Assembly (NCBI RefSeq): GCF_016428645.1
Contig: NZ_JAELXW010000006.1
Coordinates: 1-64,000 of the forward strand
From: Glycomyces salinus
GTDB lineage: Bacteria; Actinomycetota; Actinomycetes; Mycobacteriales; Micromonosporaceae
Direction: 5' to 3'
Length of the DNA stretch: 64,000 nt
The translations under genes were made by a program, and so were the position numbers. The first letter of the stretch is position 1; each line of letters begins with the position of its first letter. The notes under the pieces are model-generated. The model saw nothing but the letters and a program-made list of their open reading frames with translations, ran no database searches and was not told the origin of the DNA. Shown here in pieces: positions 8,345 through 22,549 of this stretch.

Positions 8345-8383
8345 AAGGGGCCGGGGAGGAGCTTCGCTCCTCCCCGGCCCCTT
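8345..8383 (-). terminator. Strong hairpin terminator after rplR
   Basis: AAGGGG CCGGGGAGGAGC pairs with GCTCCTCCCCGG CCCCTT around a TTC loop. It lies about 20 bp after the rplR stop, so transcription of the ribosomal operon appears to end here instead of entering rpsE as usual. Confidence 0.8.
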
Positions 8384-8402
8384 CAAGCCGTGTTCTAGCG
8401 GG

Positions 8403-8798
8403 CTAGAACTTCAGGCCCTCGTCGCGGGCGGCGTCGGCCAGGGCCGCGATGCGGCCGTGGTACTTCAGACCCCCGCGGTCGAAGACGACCGCTTCGACGC
8501 CGGCGGCCTTGGCGCGCTCGGCGACCAGCTTGCCGACCTCCTTGGCCTTGGCGGTCTTGTCGCCCTCGAAGGTGCGCAGTCCGGCCTCGACCGTCGACGC
8601 GGCGGCCAGCGTCTGGCCCTTCGTGTCGTCGATGACCTGGGCCACGATGTGCTTCGAGGAGCGGAACACCGCCAGCCGCGGCTGGTCGGGCGTGCCGGTG
8701 ATCTTCTTGCGGCCGCGGAAGTGGCGCCGGTTGCGCCCGATGCGGCGCTTCTGAGAGGCCGACCCGGACGGGCGGCGGCGCTCGAGTTTGCTCGCCAT
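8403..8798 (-). CDS. rplR: Large-subunit ribosomal protein L18
   Basis: The 131-residue protein binds 5S rRNA with L5 in the central protuberance. The conserved RPRLAVFRS-like strand ([19 protein letters not shown]) and the C-terminal [25 protein letters not shown] are clear. Its start overlaps the rplF stop by one base. It is the last ribosomal gene of the run: rpsE, rpmD and rplO do not follow. Confidence 0.97.
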   Translation of the reverse strand: MASKLERRRPSGSASQKRRIGRNRRHFRGRKKITGTPDQPRLAVFRSSKHIVAQVIDDTKGQTLAAASTVEAGLRTFEGDKTAKAKEVGKLVAERAKAAGVEAVVFDRGGLKYHGRIAALADAARDEGLKF

Positions 8799-9337
8799 TA
8801 CTTACCTGCCTTCCCGGCCTTGCGGCGGATACGCTCGTCGACGTACTTCACGCCCTTGCCCTTGTAGGGCTCCGGCGGACGCAGTCGGCGGATGTTCGAC
8901 GCGACCTGGCCGACGACCTGCTTGTCGATGCCCTCGACGTGCAGGAGGGTCGGCTTCTCGACCGTGAACGTGATCCCCTCGGGGGCGTCGACCTGGATGG
9001 TGTGGGAGAAGCCGAGGCTCATCTCCACGCCCTTGCCCTTGGCCTGCGCCCGGTAACCGGTCCCGTTGATCTCCAGGGACTTCTTGTAGCCCTCGGAGAC
9101 GCCCACGACCATGTTGTTGACGAGGCTGCGCGCCAGGCCGTGGAGGGCCCGGGACTTGCGCTCGTCGTCGGGGCGGGTCAGCTCCAGCGACCCGTCCTCG
9201 TTCTTCTCGATGCCGATCGGCTCGGGCAGCTCTTGACTGAGCTGACCCTTGGGGCCCTTCACGGTGACCGTCGCGCCGTCGATCTTGACCTCGACGCCGG
9301 AGGGCACCTTTACCGGCTGCTTCCCAATGCGGGACAT
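8798..9337 (-). CDS. rplF: Large-subunit ribosomal protein L6
   Basis: The 179-residue protein sits near the sarcin-ricin loop and factor-binding site. It begins MSRIGKQPV and ends with the family signature [17 protein letters not shown] followed by [10 protein letters not shown]. It is tightly packed between rpsH (18 bp gap) and rplR (1 bp overlap). Confidence 0.97.
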   Translation of the reverse strand: MSRIGKQPVKVPSGVEVKIDGATVTVKGPKGQLSQELPEPIGIEKNEDGSLELTRPDDERKSRALHGLARSLVNNMVVGVSEGYKKSLEINGTGYRAQAKGKGVEMSLGFSHTIQVDAPEGITFTVEKPTLLHVEGIDKQVVGQVASNIRRLRPPEPYKGKGVKYVDERIRRKAGKAGK

Positions 9338-9355
9338 GCTATTTACCCTCCCCTG

Positions 9356-9763
9356 CTACCAGATGTAGGCGACGACTTCGCCGCCGACGCCGCGCTTGCG
9401 AGCCTCGCGGTCGGTCAGCAGGCCCTGGGAGGTGGACACGATGGCCACACCCAGGCCGCCGAGGACGCGCGGCAGCTCAGTGGACTTGGCGTAGACCCGC
9501 AGGCCCGGCTTGGAGACGCGGCGCAGGCCCGCCAGGGACCGCTCGCGGTGCTCACCGAACTTCAGGTCGACGACGAGCGTCTTGCCGACTTTGCCTTCCT
9601 CGGGCTCCTCGACGCGCCAGTCGGCGATGTAGCCCTCGCGCTTGAGGACCTCGGCGATCGAGGCCTTCATCTTGGAGTGCGGCATCGCCGTGGTGTCGTG
9701 GAATGCCTGGTTGGCGTTCCGCAGACGGGTCAGCATGTCTGCGATCGGGTCGGTCATTGTCAT
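9356..9763 (-). CDS. rpsH: Small-subunit ribosomal protein S8
   Basis: The 135-residue protein binds 16S rRNA helix 21. It starts [18 protein letters not shown] and ends with the conserved [20 protein letters not shown] region. The start could be the second Met. An unusual 102 bp gap with a hairpin separates it from rpsN. Confidence 0.97.
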   Translation of the reverse strand: MTMTDPIADMLTRLRNANQAFHDTTAMPHSKMKASIAEVLKREGYIADWRVEEPEEGKVGKTLVVDLKFGEHRERSLAGLRRVSKPGLRVYAKSTELPRVLGGLGVAIVSTSQGLLTDREARKRGVGGEVVAYIW

Positions 9764-9790
9764 TTGCGATTCGCCTTTCTCACCCCGGTT

Positions 9791-9811
9791 CCCCCGCGCT
9801 TCGCGCGGGGG
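9791..9811 (-). other. Hairpin between rpsN and rpsH
   Basis: CCCCCGCGC pairs with GCGCGGGGG around a TTC loop in the only sizeable gap of the spc gene run. There is no T-tract, so it may be an mRNA-stability element, a processing site or a partial attenuator. Confidence 0.45.
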
Positions 9812-9865
9812 CCTGTGGCGATCGGAGTTGCAGTGCTTCCCGGGCCGGCTCGGCCGGCGTGCGGT

Positions 9866-10051
9866 CTACCAGGAAGCCTTGTGGACGCCGGGGAGTTCGC
9901 CGCGGTGGGCCATCTCGCGCACGCACACACGGCACAGGCCGAACTTGCGGTAGACGGCCTTGGGCCGACCGCATTTCTGGCAGCGGGTGTAGGCGCGGAC
10001 GGCGAACTTCGGCTTCCTCTTGGCCTTCGCGATGAGGGCTTTCTTCGCCAT
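9866..10051 (-). CDS. rpsN: Ribosomal protein S14, zinc-binding type
   Basis: This 61-residue S14 has two CxxC pairs (CQKC and CRVC), which define the short zinc-containing form. It begins [16 protein letters not shown] and ends [11 protein letters not shown]. Its start overlaps the rplE stop by one base. Confidence 0.97.
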   Translation of the reverse strand: MAKKALIAKAKRKPKFAVRAYTRCQKCGRPKAVYRKFGLCRVCVREMAHRGELPGVHKASW

Positions 10052-10620
10052 TAGTCGTTCTCCTTGAACGGGAAGCCCAGGTGCCGCAGCAGCGCCCGGC
10101 CTTCATCGTCGGATTTCGCGGTGGTCACCAGGGTGATGTCCATGCCGCGGACCCGATCCATCTTGTCCATGTCGATCTCGGGGAACACGCTCTGCTCGGT
10201 CAGACCGAAGGTGTAGTTCCCGTTGCCGTCGAACTGCTGGTCCGACAGGCCGCGGAAGTCGCGGATGCGCGGCAGCGCCAGCGACAGCAGCCGGTCCAGG
10301 AACTCCCACATGCGGTCGCCGCGGAGGGTGACCTTCGCGCCGATCGCCTGGCCCTCGCGCAGTTTGAACTGCGCGATGGACTTGCGGGCGCGCCGCACGA
10401 TCGGCTTCTGCCCGGTGATCGTGGCCAGGTCCTCCAGGGCTCCGTTGATGAGCTTGGAGTCGCGGGCGGCTTCGCCCACACCCATGTTCACCACGATCTT
10501 GGTGAGCCCGGGGATCTGGTGGATGTTCCCGTACTTGAACTCGTCGGTCAGCTTCTGCTTGATCTCGGACCGGTAGGTCTCCTTCAAGCGAGGCGCGATC
10601 TTCTCTGCAACGTCAGTCAT
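10051..10620 (-). CDS. rplE: Large-subunit ribosomal protein L5
   Basis: The 189-residue protein binds 5S rRNA and contacts the P-site tRNA. The conserved [11 protein letters not shown], the ITGQKP-containing segment and [20 protein letters not shown] are visible. I use the ATG at 10620, which sits at the rplX stop; a GTG one codon earlier is also possible. Confidence 0.97.
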   Translation of the reverse strand: MTDVAEKIAPRLKETYRSEIKQKLTDEFKYGNIHQIPGLTKIVVNMGVGEAARDSKLINGALEDLATITGQKPIVRRARKSIAQFKLREGQAIGAKVTLRGDRMWEFLDRLLSLALPRIRDFRGLSDQQFDGNGNYTFGLTEQSVFPEIDMDKMDRVRGMDITLVTTAKSDDEGRALLRHLGFPFKEND

Positions 10621-10934
10621 CACAGGTCCTTACCCGTACGCTTCGAGACCCGGACCTTGCGGCCGTCGTCGCCGATCCGGTAGCCCACGCGAGTGGGCTG
10701 GTTGTCGGCGTCGAGCACCATCACGTTGGACACGTGGATCGAGGACTCCTGGGTCACGATCCCGCCGGTGCGCGAACCGCGCGCCGTCTGTCCGGCCTTG
10801 GTGTGCTTGGTGATGCGGTTGACGCCCTCGACGAGCACGCGATCGCGCGTCGGGTACGCCTCCAGCACCAGCCCTTCGGCGCCCTTGTCCTTGCCCGCGA
10901 TGATGCGGACGCGGTCGCCCTTCTTGACCTTCAT
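10620..10934 (-). CDS. rplX: Large-subunit ribosomal protein L24
   Basis: The 104-residue assembly-initiating protein begins [18 protein letters not shown], with the KOW RNA-binding motif. It lies 3 bp after rplN and overlaps the start of rplE. Confidence 0.97.
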   Translation of the reverse strand: MKVKKGDRVRIIAGKDKGAEGLVLEAYPTRDRVLVEGVNRITKHTKAGQTARGSRTGGIVTQESSIHVSNVMVLDADNQPTRVGYRIGDDGRKVRVSKRTGKDL

Positions 10935-10937
10935 CTC

Positions 10938-11303
10938 TTACAACACCTCCGGCGCGAGAGAGATGATCTTCATGTACTGCCTGTCTCGCAGCTCCCGGGC
11001 AACGGGTCCGAAGATGCGAGTCCCTCGCGGTTCGCCGTCCTTGACGAGAACAGCGGCGTTCTCGTCGAACTTGATGTACGAGCCGTCCGGGCGGCGGCGC
11101 TCCTTGACGGTCCGCACGATGACGGCCTGCACCACGTCGCCCTTCTTGACCCCGGCGCTCGGGATCGCGTCCTTGACGGAGGCCACGATCGTGTCGCCGA
11201 TGCCGGCGTAGCGTCGGCCCGAGCCGCCCAGCACGCGAATGCACAGGATCTCCCGTGCACCGGTGTTGTCGGCGACCTTCAGCCGCGACTCTTGCTGAAT
11301 CAC
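10938..11303 (-). CDS. rplN: Large-subunit ribosomal protein L14
   Basis: The 121-residue protein lies at the subunit interface. [19 protein letters not shown] at the start and [16 protein letters not shown] near the end are textbook family motifs. Order and spacing match the standard spc operon head. Confidence 0.98.
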   Translation of the reverse strand: MIQQESRLKVADNTGAREILCIRVLGGSGRRYAGIGDTIVASVKDAIPSAGVKKGDVVQAVIVRTVKERRRPDGSYIKFDENAAVLVKDGEPRGTRIFGPVARELRDRQYMKIISLAPEVL

Positions 11304-11315
11304 GTCCCGATCTCC

Positions 11316-11585
11316 CTACTTGGCCTTCTCAAGGATCTCGACGATCCTCCAGCGCTTGGTCTTCGAAAGCGGCCGGGTCTCCATGATGGAGACGCGGTCG
11401 CCGACGCCGCACTGGTTGTCCTCGTCGTGCGCCTTGTACTTCTTGCTGCTGCGGATGACCTTGCCGTACAGCGGGTGCATCTTGCGGTCTTCGACCTCGA
11501 CGACGGCGGTCTTGTCCATCTTGTCGCCGACGACCAGGCCTTCAAGCACCTTGCGCCGACCGCGAGTCTGAGTGTCCTCGCTCAT
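11316..11585 (-). CDS. rpsQ: Small-subunit ribosomal protein S17
   Basis: This 89-residue OB-fold protein carries [20 protein letters not shown] and [18 protein letters not shown]. It overlaps rpmC by 4 bp (ATGA type). Confidence 0.97.
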   Translation of the reverse strand: MSEDTQTRGRRKVLEGLVVGDKMDKTAVVEVEDRKMHPLYGKVIRSSKKYKAHDEDNQCGVGDRVSIMETRPLSKTKRWRIVEILEKAK

Positions 11586-11815
11586 TCCTCAACCTCCTCC
11601 GGCGTGGCGCTGAGGCCGAGCCGGCGCTCGTTCATGACGGTGTAAATCCGCGCGATCTCCTTGCGGACCAGGCCGAGCATGTGGTTGTTCTCCAGCTGGC
11701 CCGTCGCGTGACGGACCCGCAGGTTGAACAGCTCTTCCTTCTTGTCCAGGAGTTTCGCCTGGAGTTCCTTGTCGCTGAGCTCGCGGAGCTCACCGGCGTC
11801 GATACCAGTGGCCAT
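11582..11815 (-). CDS. rpmC: Large-subunit ribosomal protein L29
   Basis: This 77-residue helical protein lies near the exit tunnel. [25 protein letters not shown] is split across its first helix and [16 protein letters not shown] follows. A GTG overlapping the rplP stop would add one residue. Confidence 0.96.
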   Translation of the reverse strand: MATGIDAGELRELSDKELQAKLLDKKEELFNLRVRHATGQLENNHMLGLVRKEIARIYTVMNERRLGLSATPEEVEE

Positions 11816-11817
11816 CA

Positions 11818-12243
11818 CTACTCACCTGCACCTTCACGCGTCACGATGCGGCACTTCATCGGCAGCTTGTGGATGGCCCGCATGAGCGCCTCGTGGGCGG
11901 TGTTCTCGCTCGGGAACGAGAGCTCGAACATCACCCGACCGGGCTTGACGTTCGCCACCCAGTACTCGGGGGAGCCCTTGCCGGAACCCTGGCGGGTCTC
12001 GGCGGGCTTCTTGGTGATGGCGCGGTCCGGGAAGATGTTGATCCAGACCTTGCCGCCACGCTTGATGTGACGGGTCATCGCGATACGGGCCGCCTCGATC
12101 TGGCGGTTGGTCACGTAGCCGTGCTCGAGCGCCTGGATGCCGTACTCGCCGAACGTCACGCGCGTGCCGCGCGTGGCCTTGCCCCGGCGCTTGGGAGCGT
12201 GGGGCTTGCGGTAACCGCGCGGCGGTTTCCGTGGCATGAGCAT
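11818..12243 (-). CDS. rplP: Large-subunit ribosomal protein L16
   Basis: The 141-residue protein contacts the A-site tRNA elbow. It begins [17 protein letters not shown], close to the usual MLIPR form. [22 protein letters not shown] is the family signature region. An upstream GGAGGG supports ATG 12243. The rpmC frame begins at its stop. Confidence 0.97.
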   Translation of the reverse strand: MLMPRKPPRGYRKPHAPKRRGKATRGTRVTFGEYGIQALEHGYVTNRQIEAARIAMTRHIKRGGKVWINIFPDRAITKKPAETRQGSGKGSPEYWVANVKPGRVMFELSFPSENTAHEALMRAIHKLPMKCRIVTREGAGE

Positions 12244-12248
12244 GTCGC

Positions 12249-13058
12249 TTAGCCCTCCTGCTTCTGAGTCTCGGTAGCGGGAGCGGCGGAGGCGCCCTCG
12301 GGCTGCGCGCCCTGCGGCGTCCCGGTGTTCGCGGTGCGACCGCGACCCCCGCGACCGCCGCGGCCTCGGCCCGAACGGCCGCCGCGCTCGCCGCCGTCAC
12401 GGCGGCGCTGCACCTGCTCGGCCTGCTCCTTGAGCGTGGCCTCGCCCTTGTAGATCCACACCTTCACGCCGATGCGGCCGAAGGTCGTGTGGGCCTCGAA
12501 CAGGCCGTAGTCGATGTTCGCGCGCAGCGTGTGCAGCGGGACCTGGCCCTCGCGGTACTGCTCGGAACGGCTCATCTCGGCGCCGCCGAGGCGGCCCGAG
12601 CACTGGACCTTGATGCCCTTGACCGTCGGGTTGCGCATGGCCGACTGGATGGCCTTGCGCATGGCGCGACGGAAGTTGACGCGGCTGGCGAGCTGCTCGG
12701 CGACGCCCTGGGCCACCAGCTGAGCATCGACATCGGGGTTCTTGACCTCGATGATGTTCAGTTGGACCTGCTTGCCGGTCAGCTTCTCGAGGCGGCCGCG
12801 CAGGCGGTCGGCCTCGGCGCCCTTGCGGCCGATGACGATGCCCGGCCGGGCGGTGTGGATGTCGACGCGGACCCGCTCGCGGGTGCGCTCGATGTCGACC
12901 TTGCTGATACCGGCGCGCTCCAGACCCTTGGTCATGAGCCGGCGGATCTTGACGTCCTCGCCGATGTAGTCCTTGTACTCCTTGTCGGCGTACCAGCGCG
13001 ACGTCCAGTCGGAGCTGATGCCGAGGCGGTACCCGTGCGGGTGAACCTTCTGACCCAT
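12249..13058 (-). CDS. rpsC: Small-subunit ribosomal protein S3
   Basis: The 269-residue protein forms part of the mRNA entry channel. [14 protein letters not shown] begins it, the KH domain with [13 protein letters not shown] follows, and the C-terminal domain has [11 protein letters not shown] Gly/Arg-rich and then Ala/Pro-rich tail of about 55 residues extends past the conserved core, as in many actinobacteria. Confidence 0.97.
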   Translation of the reverse strand: MGQKVHPHGYRLGISSDWTSRWYADKEYKDYIGEDVKIRRLMTKGLERAGISKVDIERTRERVRVDIHTARPGIVIGRKGAEADRLRGRLEKLTGKQVQLNIIEVKNPDVDAQLVAQGVAEQLASRVNFRRAMRKAIQSAMRNPTVKGIKVQCSGRLGGAEMSRSEQYREGQVPLHTLRANIDYGLFEAHTTFGRIGVKVWIYKGEATLKEQAEQVQRRRDGGERGGRSGRGRGGRGGRGRTANTGTPQGAQPEGASAAPATETQKQEG

Positions 13059-13546
13059 TACTCGGTCTCCTCCTTCTCAGCCGACTCGTCCGACTTGTCG
13101 TCGCTCTCTGCCGGCTTGTCGGCCTTCTCCTCCGCCTTCGGCTGGGAGGCCTTGGGGCGGCGAATCGAGGCGGTCTCGACCGGCGCAGCCTGGATCGACT
13201 CGACCACCACGGTGATGTGGCTGGTGCGCTTGTTGATCCGGTACGCGCGTCCGTGGGCGCGCGGCCGGTAACGGCGCATGGTCGGTCCCTCGTCGACGTA
13301 GATCTCCGAGATCAGCAGCGACTCGGGGTCCAGGCCCAGGTTGTTCTCGGCGTTGGCCTGAGCCGACGCGATCACCTTGTAGACCGGCTCGGCCGCGCTG
13401 TAGGGCGCGAACTCGAGAGTCGTCAGCGCCTCGTCCACGGGCAGGCCACGCACGAGGTCGACGACGCGGCGCGCCTTGCGCGGAGCGACGCGGACATACC
13501 GCGCCGACGCGCGCGCCTTCGGAGCCTCCTGCTCCAGTGTTGCCAT
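13058..13546 (-). CDS. rplV: Large-subunit ribosomal protein L22
   Basis: This is a 162-residue tunnel-lining protein. [19 protein letters not shown] and the tunnel hairpin region with [20 protein letters not shown] are clear. An acidic Glu/Lys/Asp/Ser tail of about 45 residues extends beyond the core. It overlaps the rpsC start by one base. Confidence 0.97.
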   Translation of the reverse strand: MATLEQEAPKARASARYVRVAPRKARRVVDLVRGLPVDEALTTLEFAPYSAAEPVYKVIASAQANAENNLGLDPESLLISEIYVDEGPTMRRYRPRAHGRAYRINKRTSHITVVVESIQAAPVETASIRRPKASQPKAEEKADKPAESDDKSDESAEKEETE

Positions 13547-13582
13547 CGTTAAATTCCTTCGTTCGTTACTGGGGCTCGTGGC

Positions 13583-13864
13583 TTAGCGCCGACGGCTCTT
13601 GCGGTCGTCCTTCTCGTGGCCGCGGAAGGTGCGGGTGGGGGCGAATTCGCCCAGCTTGTGCCCGACCATGTTCTCGGTGACGTACACCGGGACGTGCTTG
13701 CGCCCGTCGTGGACCCCGAAGGTCAGCCCGATGAAATCGGGCGTGATCGTGGAACGGCGCGACCAGGTCTTGATGACGTTCTTGCTCTTGGACTCCAGTG
13801 CCGCGTCCACCTTCTTCTGCAGGTGGTCGTCGACGAAGGGGCCCTTCTTGAGACTGCGACCCAT
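13583..13864 (-). CDS. rpsS: Small-subunit ribosomal protein S19
   Basis: The 93-residue 30S head protein contains [15 protein letters not shown] and the signature [20 protein letters not shown]. It lies 3 bp after the rplB stop. Confidence 0.98.
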   Translation of the reverse strand: MGRSLKKGPFVDDHLQKKVDAALESKSKNVIKTWSRRSTITPDFIGLTFGVHDGRKHVPVYVTENMVGHKLGEFAPTRTFRGHEKDDRKSRRR

Positions 13865-13867
13865 GGG

Positions 13868-14710
13868 TTACTTCCTCCGCTTGCGGCTGGCGTGGCGACG
13901 ACGGACGATGAGCCGGTCGTTCGGGTGGTTCTTCTTCCGGGTGCGGCCCTCCGGCTTGCCGTTCGGGTTCACCGGGTGGCGGCCACCGGAGGTGCGACCC
14001 TCGCCACCGCCGTGCGGGTGGTCGACCGGGTTCATGACGACACCGCGGACGGTCGGGCGCCAGCCCTTCCAGCGCATGCGGCCGGCCTTGCCCCAGTTGA
14101 TGTTGCCCTGCTCGGCGTTGCCCACCTCGCCGACCGTGGCGCGGCAGGTCACCTGGACCAGCCGGATCTCGCCGGACGGCATGCGCAGGTGCGCGTACTT
14201 GCCCTCGCGGGCCAGCAGCTGGATCGAGGTGCCGGCGCTGCGGCCCAGAGCGGCGCCGTTGCCCGGCTTGAGCTCCACGGCGTGGACCGTGGTGCCGACC
14301 GGGATGTAGCGCAGCTCGAGCGAGTTGCCCGGCTTGATGTCGGCGCCGGCGCCGGACTCGATCCGGTCACCCTGCTTGACGCCCTTGGGCGCCAGGATGT
14401 ACCGCTTCTCGCCGTCCGCGTAGTGCAGCAGCGCGATGTTGGCGGTCCGGTTCGGGTCGTACTCGATGTGAGCGACCTTGGCGGGAACGCCGTCCTTGTC
14501 GTGCCGGCGGAAGTCGATCACCCGGTAGCGGCGCTTGTGGCCGCCGCCGCGGTGACGGGTCGAGATCTTGCCGGAGTTGTTGCGGCCGCCGGTCTTGCTC
14601 AGCGGGCGCACCAGCGACTTCTCCGGCGTCGACCTGGTGATCTCGGCGAAGTCGGAGACGCTGGAGCCGCGACGACCAGGCGTCGTGGGCTTGTACTTGC
14701 GAATAGCCAT
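13868..14710 (-). CDS. rplB: Large-subunit ribosomal protein L2
   Basis: The 280-residue protein is needed for subunit joining and peptidyl-transferase structure. [15 protein letters not shown], the [15 protein letters not shown] segment and the C-terminal [17 protein letters not shown] signature with its essential His are present. Its position between rplW and rpsS is standard. Confidence 0.98.
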   Translation of the reverse strand: MAIRKYKPTTPGRRGSSVSDFAEITRSTPEKSLVRPLSKTGGRNNSGKISTRHRGGGHKRRYRVIDFRRHDKDGVPAKVAHIEYDPNRTANIALLHYADGEKRYILAPKGVKQGDRIESGAGADIKPGNSLELRYIPVGTTVHAVELKPGNGAALGRSAGTSIQLLAREGKYAHLRMPSGEIRLVQVTCRATVGEVGNAEQGNINWGKAGRMRWKGWRPTVRGVVMNPVDHPHGGGEGRTSGGRHPVNPNGKPEGRTRKKNHPNDRLIVRRRHASRKRRK

Positions 14711-14728
14711 GTCTTCTCTCCTGCGTCC

Positions 14729-15043
14729 CTACGAGATCTGTCCGCCGAAGATCTCACCGAGGCGACCGGGGTCGCCCTCGACGGTGACGATCGCGTGCTT
14801 GACGCTCTTGCGCTGTCCCCAACCGTCGCGGGTGCGCTTGCGCTTGCCCTCGCGGTTCATGGTGTTGACGCTCTTGACCTCGACACCGAAGATCTGCTTG
14901 ACGGCGGTCTTGATGTGGGTCTTGTTGGCGCGCGGATCGACCTCGAAGGTGTACTTGCCCTCACCGAGGAGGGTGTAGGTCTTCTCCGAGACGACCGGCT
15001 TGATGATGATGTCGCGCGGGTCGGCGACGTTCACTTCGCTCAT
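14729..15043 (-). CDS. rplW: Large-subunit ribosomal protein L23
   Basis: The 104-residue protein forms the docking site for trigger factor and SRP at the tunnel exit. [19 protein letters not shown] and the [15 protein letters not shown] helix are typical. It overlaps the rplD stop by 4 bp. Confidence 0.97.
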   Translation of the reverse strand: MSEVNVADPRDIIIKPVVSEKTYTLLGEGKYTFEVDPRANKTHIKTAVKQIFGVEVKSVNTMNREGKRKRTRDGWGQRKSVKHAIVTVEGDPGRLGEIFGGQIS

Positions 15044-15690
15044 GCCGCGACCTCCTGCTCGGTCCGGTCAGCGATGAACGCCTCGATGGCGGCCTCGCTG
15101 AAGACGATGTCCTCGTGGTTGAGCACGTCGTAGGTGTTGACCTGTCCCCAGTCGAGGACGTGGACCGTCGGGAGGTTCCGCAGGCTCAGGCGGGCGGTCT
15201 CCTCGTCGCGGGAGAGCACCACCAGGACCTTCTTCGCCTCGGTGACCGCGCTCAGCGCGGTCTTGGCGGCCTTGGTCTTGGGCTCGTCGCCTTCGATGAA
15301 GGCGTCGATGACGTGCAGCTGCTCGCAGCGCACCCGGTCGGTGAGGGCGCCGGCGAGAGCGGCGGCCTTCATCTTCTTGGGCGTGCGCTCGGCGTAGGAG
15401 CGCGGCTGCGGGCCGTGGACGACGCCGCCGCCGGCGTACTGCGGGGCCCGGATCGAGCCCTGACGCGCGCGGCCGGTGCCCTTCTGGCGGTACGGCTTCT
15501 TGCCGCCGCCGCGGACCTTGGCGCGGGTCTTGGTCGACGCGGTGCCCGAGCGGGCCGCGGCGAGCTGCGCGGTCACCACCTGGTGCATCAGCGGGATGTT
15601 CGGGTCCACGTCGAAGACGTCGGCGGGAAGCTCGATGGTCTTCCCGGTCTCCTTGCCGGAGGCGTCTTTGACTTTGATCTCGAGGCTCAT
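15040..15690 (-). CDS. rplD: Large-subunit ribosomal protein L4
   Basis: The 216-residue protein has the tunnel loop [20 protein letters not shown] and a globular C-terminal domain. In E. coli L4 also autoregulates the S10 operon. It overlaps rplC by 4 bp. Confidence 0.97.
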   Translation of the reverse strand: MSLEIKVKDASGKETGKTIELPADVFDVDPNIPLMHQVVTAQLAAARSGTASTKTRAKVRGGGKKPYRQKGTGRARQGSIRAPQYAGGGVVHGPQPRSYAERTPKKMKAAALAGALTDRVRCEQLHVIDAFIEGDEPKTKAAKTALSAVTEAKKVLVVLSRDEETARLSLRNLPTVHVLDWGQVNTYDVLNHEDIVFSEAAIEAFIADRTEQEVAA

Positions 15691-16340
15691 TGGTTGACCA
15701 CCTGCTTAACTGCGCTGCGGACGAGCACCAGGCCCTTCTTGGGACCGGGGACGGCGCCGACGATGAGCAGCAGCCCGCGCTCGGCGTCGACCGCCTGGAT
15801 GCGCAGGTTCTGCGTGGTGTGCCGGTTGCCGCCCATGCGGCCGGCCATGCGCATGCCCTTGAACACGCGGCCCGGGGTGGCGCAGCCGCCGATCGACCCG
15901 GGGGCGCGGTGGACCTTGTGCGCACCGTGGCTGGCGCCGAGGCCGTGGAAGCCGTGACGCTTCATGACGCCGGCGAAGCCCTTGCCCTTGGTGGTGCCGG
16001 TGACGTCGACGAGGTCGCCCTCTTCGAACGTGGTGGCCTCCAGGCTCTGGCCCAGCTCGTAGTCGGCCGCGTCGGTGGTCCGGATCTCGACCAGGTGGCG
16101 ACGCGGAGCGACGCCGGCCTTCTCGAAGTGGCCCTTGAGCGGCTTGGTGACGTTCTTGAGTTTGACGTCGCCGAAGCCCAGCTGCACGGCCGAGTAGCCG
16201 TCGACGTCCGGTTTGCGAATCTGGGTGACGACGTTCGGCTGCACCTGCACCACGGTCACGGGCACGGCGCGGCCGTTCTCGTCCCACACCTGGGTCATGC
16301 CGAGCTTGGTGCCCAGGATTCCCTTGATCTGCCTGTCCAT
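15687..16340 (-). CDS. rplC: Large-subunit ribosomal protein L3
   Basis: The 217-residue protein begins [21 protein letters not shown]. The peptidyl-transferase extension has [20 protein letters not shown] and [15 protein letters not shown]. It lies 8 bp after rpsJ. Confidence 0.98.
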   Translation of the reverse strand: MDRQIKGILGTKLGMTQVWDENGRAVPVTVVQVQPNVVTQIRKPDVDGYSAVQLGFGDVKLKNVTKPLKGHFEKAGVAPRRHLVEIRTTDAADYELGQSLEATTFEEGDLVDVTGTTKGKGFAGVMKRHGFHGLGASHGAHKVHRAPGSIGGCATPGRVFKGMRMAGRMGGNRHTTQNLRIQAVDAERGLLLIVGAVPGPKKGLVLVRSAVKQVVNQ

Positions 16341-16348
16341 TGGTGCCC

Positions 16349-16657
16349 CTACAGCTTGATCTCGATGTCGACGCCGGCCGGCAGGTCGAGGCGCATCAGC
16401 GAGTCGACCGTCTTCGGGGTCGGGTCGAGGATGTCGATCAGTCGTTTGTGCGTGCGCATCTCGAAGTGCTCGCGCGAGTCCTTGTACTTGTGCGGCGACC
16501 GGATCACGCAGAAGCGGTTGATCTCGGTCGGCAGCGGCACCGGCCCGGCGATGTCAGCCCCCGTACGGGTGACCGTCTCCACGATCTTGCGGGCCGAGGA
16601 GTCCACGACCTCGTGGTCGTAGGCTTTCAGCCTGATGCGGATCTTCTGTCCCGCCAT
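16349..16657 (-). CDS. rpsJ: Small-subunit ribosomal protein S10 (NusE)
   Basis: The 102-residue protein is a 30S head component and, with NusB, an antitermination factor. [19 protein letters not shown] and [12 protein letters not shown] are diagnostic. It heads the S10 run and is preceded by a long leader and a recognisable promoter. Confidence 0.98.
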   Translation of the reverse strand: MAGQKIRIRLKAYDHEVVDSSARKIVETVTRTGADIAGPVPLPTEINRFCVIRSPHKYKDSREHFEMRTHKRLIDILDPTPKTVDSLMRLDLPAGVDIEIKL

Positions 16658-17048
16658 GGTTCCTTACCTTACGTAAATTGGCTGTTCAGACCGCTCCACG
16701 CGGTCGGGCGTGTCGCGAGTTCCAGACGCACTTGGACACGAGGGATTCGTGTTTCGGTGTCTTGGCTCGCCCGCCTGCCCGCCGTGAACGGTCCCTCTCG
16801 GCGCTGGGTCAGTGCCTACTCGGGCCCGCGGGCCGGGCGTGAGCATCGGCCGCCGTCAAACACGGAGGTCCGATGCGAACGCAACCTCCCTATTATGCAG
16901 GTCCCCTGATCGGTCCGACAAACCGGGGCGGAGACAGTGGGGCAGGTTACGCGAATGGAGCTATAAAGCAAAGGAACCGGGGGGACCTACTCTTGGCGAA
17001 GCTTGGGAGCCAAAAAATTGCCTGGGAAGATCCCCCCGGTGCGCGGTC
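16658..17048 (-). promoter_or_regulatory. S10 operon promoter and leader
   Basis: The 391 bp between the tuf stop and rpsJ hold no convincing gene. On the minus strand TTGTCG (16916-16921) and CATAAT (16892-16897) are separated by 18 bp and form a good housekeeping promoter. The transcript would carry about 230 nt of leader before rpsJ, long enough for regulation by folding or by a ribosomal protein. No specific known leader motif was recognised. Confidence 0.6.
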
Positions 17049-18242
<1,194 letters not shown>

Positions 18243-18362
18243 TTCGTCCTCCTGTGGACTGAATAAATCTGGTTTGACTTAACTGACCCATCGCGTCGCC
18301 TCTGAAGGCCTGCGACAGGTGGTTCCCGGGGCGGGAGGACGGGCTTGCCCTCCCGCGTCCGA

Positions 18363-20468
<2,106 letters not shown>

Positions 20469-20483
20469 GATTTCCCCTCTGCA

Positions 20484-20954
20484 CTACCAGCGGTAGTGCG
20501 CGAATGCCTTGTTGGAGTCGGCCATCTTGTGCGTGTCCTCGCGCTTCTTGACCGCGGCGCCGAGGCCGTTCGAGGCGTCGAGGATCTCGTTCGTCAGCCG
20601 CTCGACCATGGTCTTCTCGCGGCGGTCGCGGGAGAAGCCGACGAGCCAGCGCAGGCCCAGGGTCGTGGCCCGCTGCGGGCGCACGTCGACCGGGACCTGG
20701 TAGGTGGCGCCGCCGACGCGGCGGGACCGGACCTCGAGGGTCGGCTTGACGTTGTCCAGGGCACGCTTGAGGACGACGACCGGGTCCTGGTCGGCCTTCT
20801 TGCGGCAGTTCTCGAGGGATTCGTAGACGATCCGCTCGGCCAGGCGGCGCTTGCCGTCCTTGAGCACCTTGTTGATCAGCTGGGTGACCAGCACCGAGTT
20901 GTAAACCGGGTCAGCAGTCAGCGGCCGACGCGGCGCGGGACCTTTACGCGGCAT
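20484..20954 (-). CDS. rpsG: Small-subunit ribosomal protein S7
   Basis: The 156-residue 30S head nucleator begins [21 protein letters not shown] chose ATG 20954, preceded by AAGGAG; the longer frame runs through the end of rps[18 protein letters not shown] is the family core. Confidence 0.97.
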   Translation of the reverse strand: MPRKGPAPRRPLTADPVYNSVLVTQLINKVLKDGKRRLAERIVYESLENCRKKADQDPVVVLKRALDNVKPTLEVRSRRVGGATYQVPVDVRPQRATTLGLRWLVGFSRDRREKTMVERLTNEILDASNGLGAAVKKREDTHKMADSNKAFAHYRW

Positions 20955-20958
20955 ATGT

Positions 20959-21330
<372 letters not shown>

Positions 21331-21946
21331 TGAGCCGAACCCCTCTCAACACGTCGGATGGTTGCGTCGTCTGTCATTGGCGTCATCTCAAGGCCCCGCT
21401 CGTTTGAGCGGAACCCCCGTCCCCCGCGTTCGGGCGTGTCACGTCTCTCCGGACTCAGAACAGCCTTGTCCGGCGAAGCGAACTTCGCCGCGCGGGCTGG
21501 TTCAGACGCGTTCATGAATGTGATCTCTGGCGAGACCCGACCATCTGGATCGGTATTCACGAAGCCCCCAGTCGGAGGTGTGCGTGCCGATGACGCCAGG
21601 CGAAGAGACCCGGGGGCCTCGTCGCCGTGCAGGCACGCAACCTGGCCTGGCTCTCACGTGACCAAGCTGCCGGAGTAGACAGGGCCGCCATGCCGCTAAA
21701 GCGGTGTCCAGGCACAAGGGAAAAGCCTACCTAGCCTAACGAACCGCCTCAATGCGGTTTTCGGCCCGCAGAGCATCCGTGCGCGAAGTCACGGGGGCAG
21801 GGGCAGAACCGACTCTCAGTTCGCAAGCTTCGCCGAGGTCGGGCACTGGTGCTGTTCGCTGCGGTGCGGTAGACACACCGCAGTCATCTTATCTCGCGGA
21901 ACGCAGGCGAAACGAGGGGGCCGCCCCGCCAGGGGCGTATCCCGTC
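21331..21946 (-). promoter_or_regulatory. str operon promoter and long leader
   Basis: No convincing gene lies in these 616 bp. On the minus strand TTGAGG (21747-21752) and TAGGCT (21724-21729) with a 17 bp spacer form a promoter, predicting a leader of about 385 nt to rpsL. The part between 21753 and 21946 shows nothing I can assign. Confidence 0.55.
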
Positions 21947-22318
21947 TCACTCCCGGCCGAGACCGCCCGCGAAGTCGCCCTCGAGGCCCGGCTGATCGGC
22001 CGTCCGCGCCAGATCCACGACCGTGACCAGCAGAACCACTATCACCACGGCAGCGGAGACCCCGATGGCGATCCAAGCCAGCCTCCGGATCCGCGCCAGC
22101 TTCCGACCGCCGAGCAGGAAACCCTCGGAGTCCCGGATCTCCGCCTCGGCCTGCCGGGCCAGCACGAGCGCGAGCAGCGCCGGGATGGCGCCGCCGATGA
22201 ACGGGGAGATCACCAGCCCGATCGCGGCCAACGTGTGCGAAGCCACGATCTTGGTCGACTCCACCGGCTCCGGATCATCCGGATGCCGAACCCCACCGCC
22301 ATGCGCCACCGACAACAT
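21947..22318 (-). CDS. Small membrane protein, DUF4190-like
   Basis: This 123-residue protein has two hydrophobic helices (about residues 27-52 and 79-101) joined by a charged loop EAEIRDSEGFLLGGRKLARI. This pattern matches the DUF4190 family of actinobacterial two-helix membrane proteins of unknown role. The start has no strong ribosome site. It stands alone between the str operon and the AbrB/RelE pair. Confidence 0.7.
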   Translation of the reverse strand: MLSVAHGGGVRHPDDPEPVESTKIVASHTLAAIGLVISPFIGGAIPALLALVLARQAEAEIRDSEGFLLGGRKLARIRRLAWIAIGVSAAVVIVVLLVTVVDLARTADQPGLEGDFAGGLGRE

Positions 22319-22372
22319 CAGCCCATCCTATTGCGGTTGAACTCTCCGAGAAGAACCGGGAACATCTCTCCC

Positions 22373-22549
22373 ATGACCGATCACTCAGCCGAGGAGGAAC
22401 TCGGCGACCAGTACCAGGCGGCGATGGAGGAGTGGTTCGCCTCTGAGGACGCGGAACTGTGGGACAGCGTCACCGGAGACGGCCTAGAAGACGAACCGGA
22501 GTGGCGTAGCGCCACCGCGCAGCCGCCACCCTCGGTCACGGATTCTTGA
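22373..22549 (+). CDS. Small acidic protein, possible antitoxin-like
   Basis: This is a 58-residue acidic frame rich in Glu, Asp and Trp (for example ASEDAELWDSVTGDGLEDE). It overlaps the end of the convergent RelE-type gene by 14 bp. Its composition resembles short tails of actinobacterial antitoxins, but I cannot place it in a family. An ATG and the open frame are the only direct evidence. Confidence 0.4.
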   Translation: MTDHSAEEELGDQYQAAMEEWFASEDAELWDSVTGDGLEDEPEWRSATAQPPPSVTDS

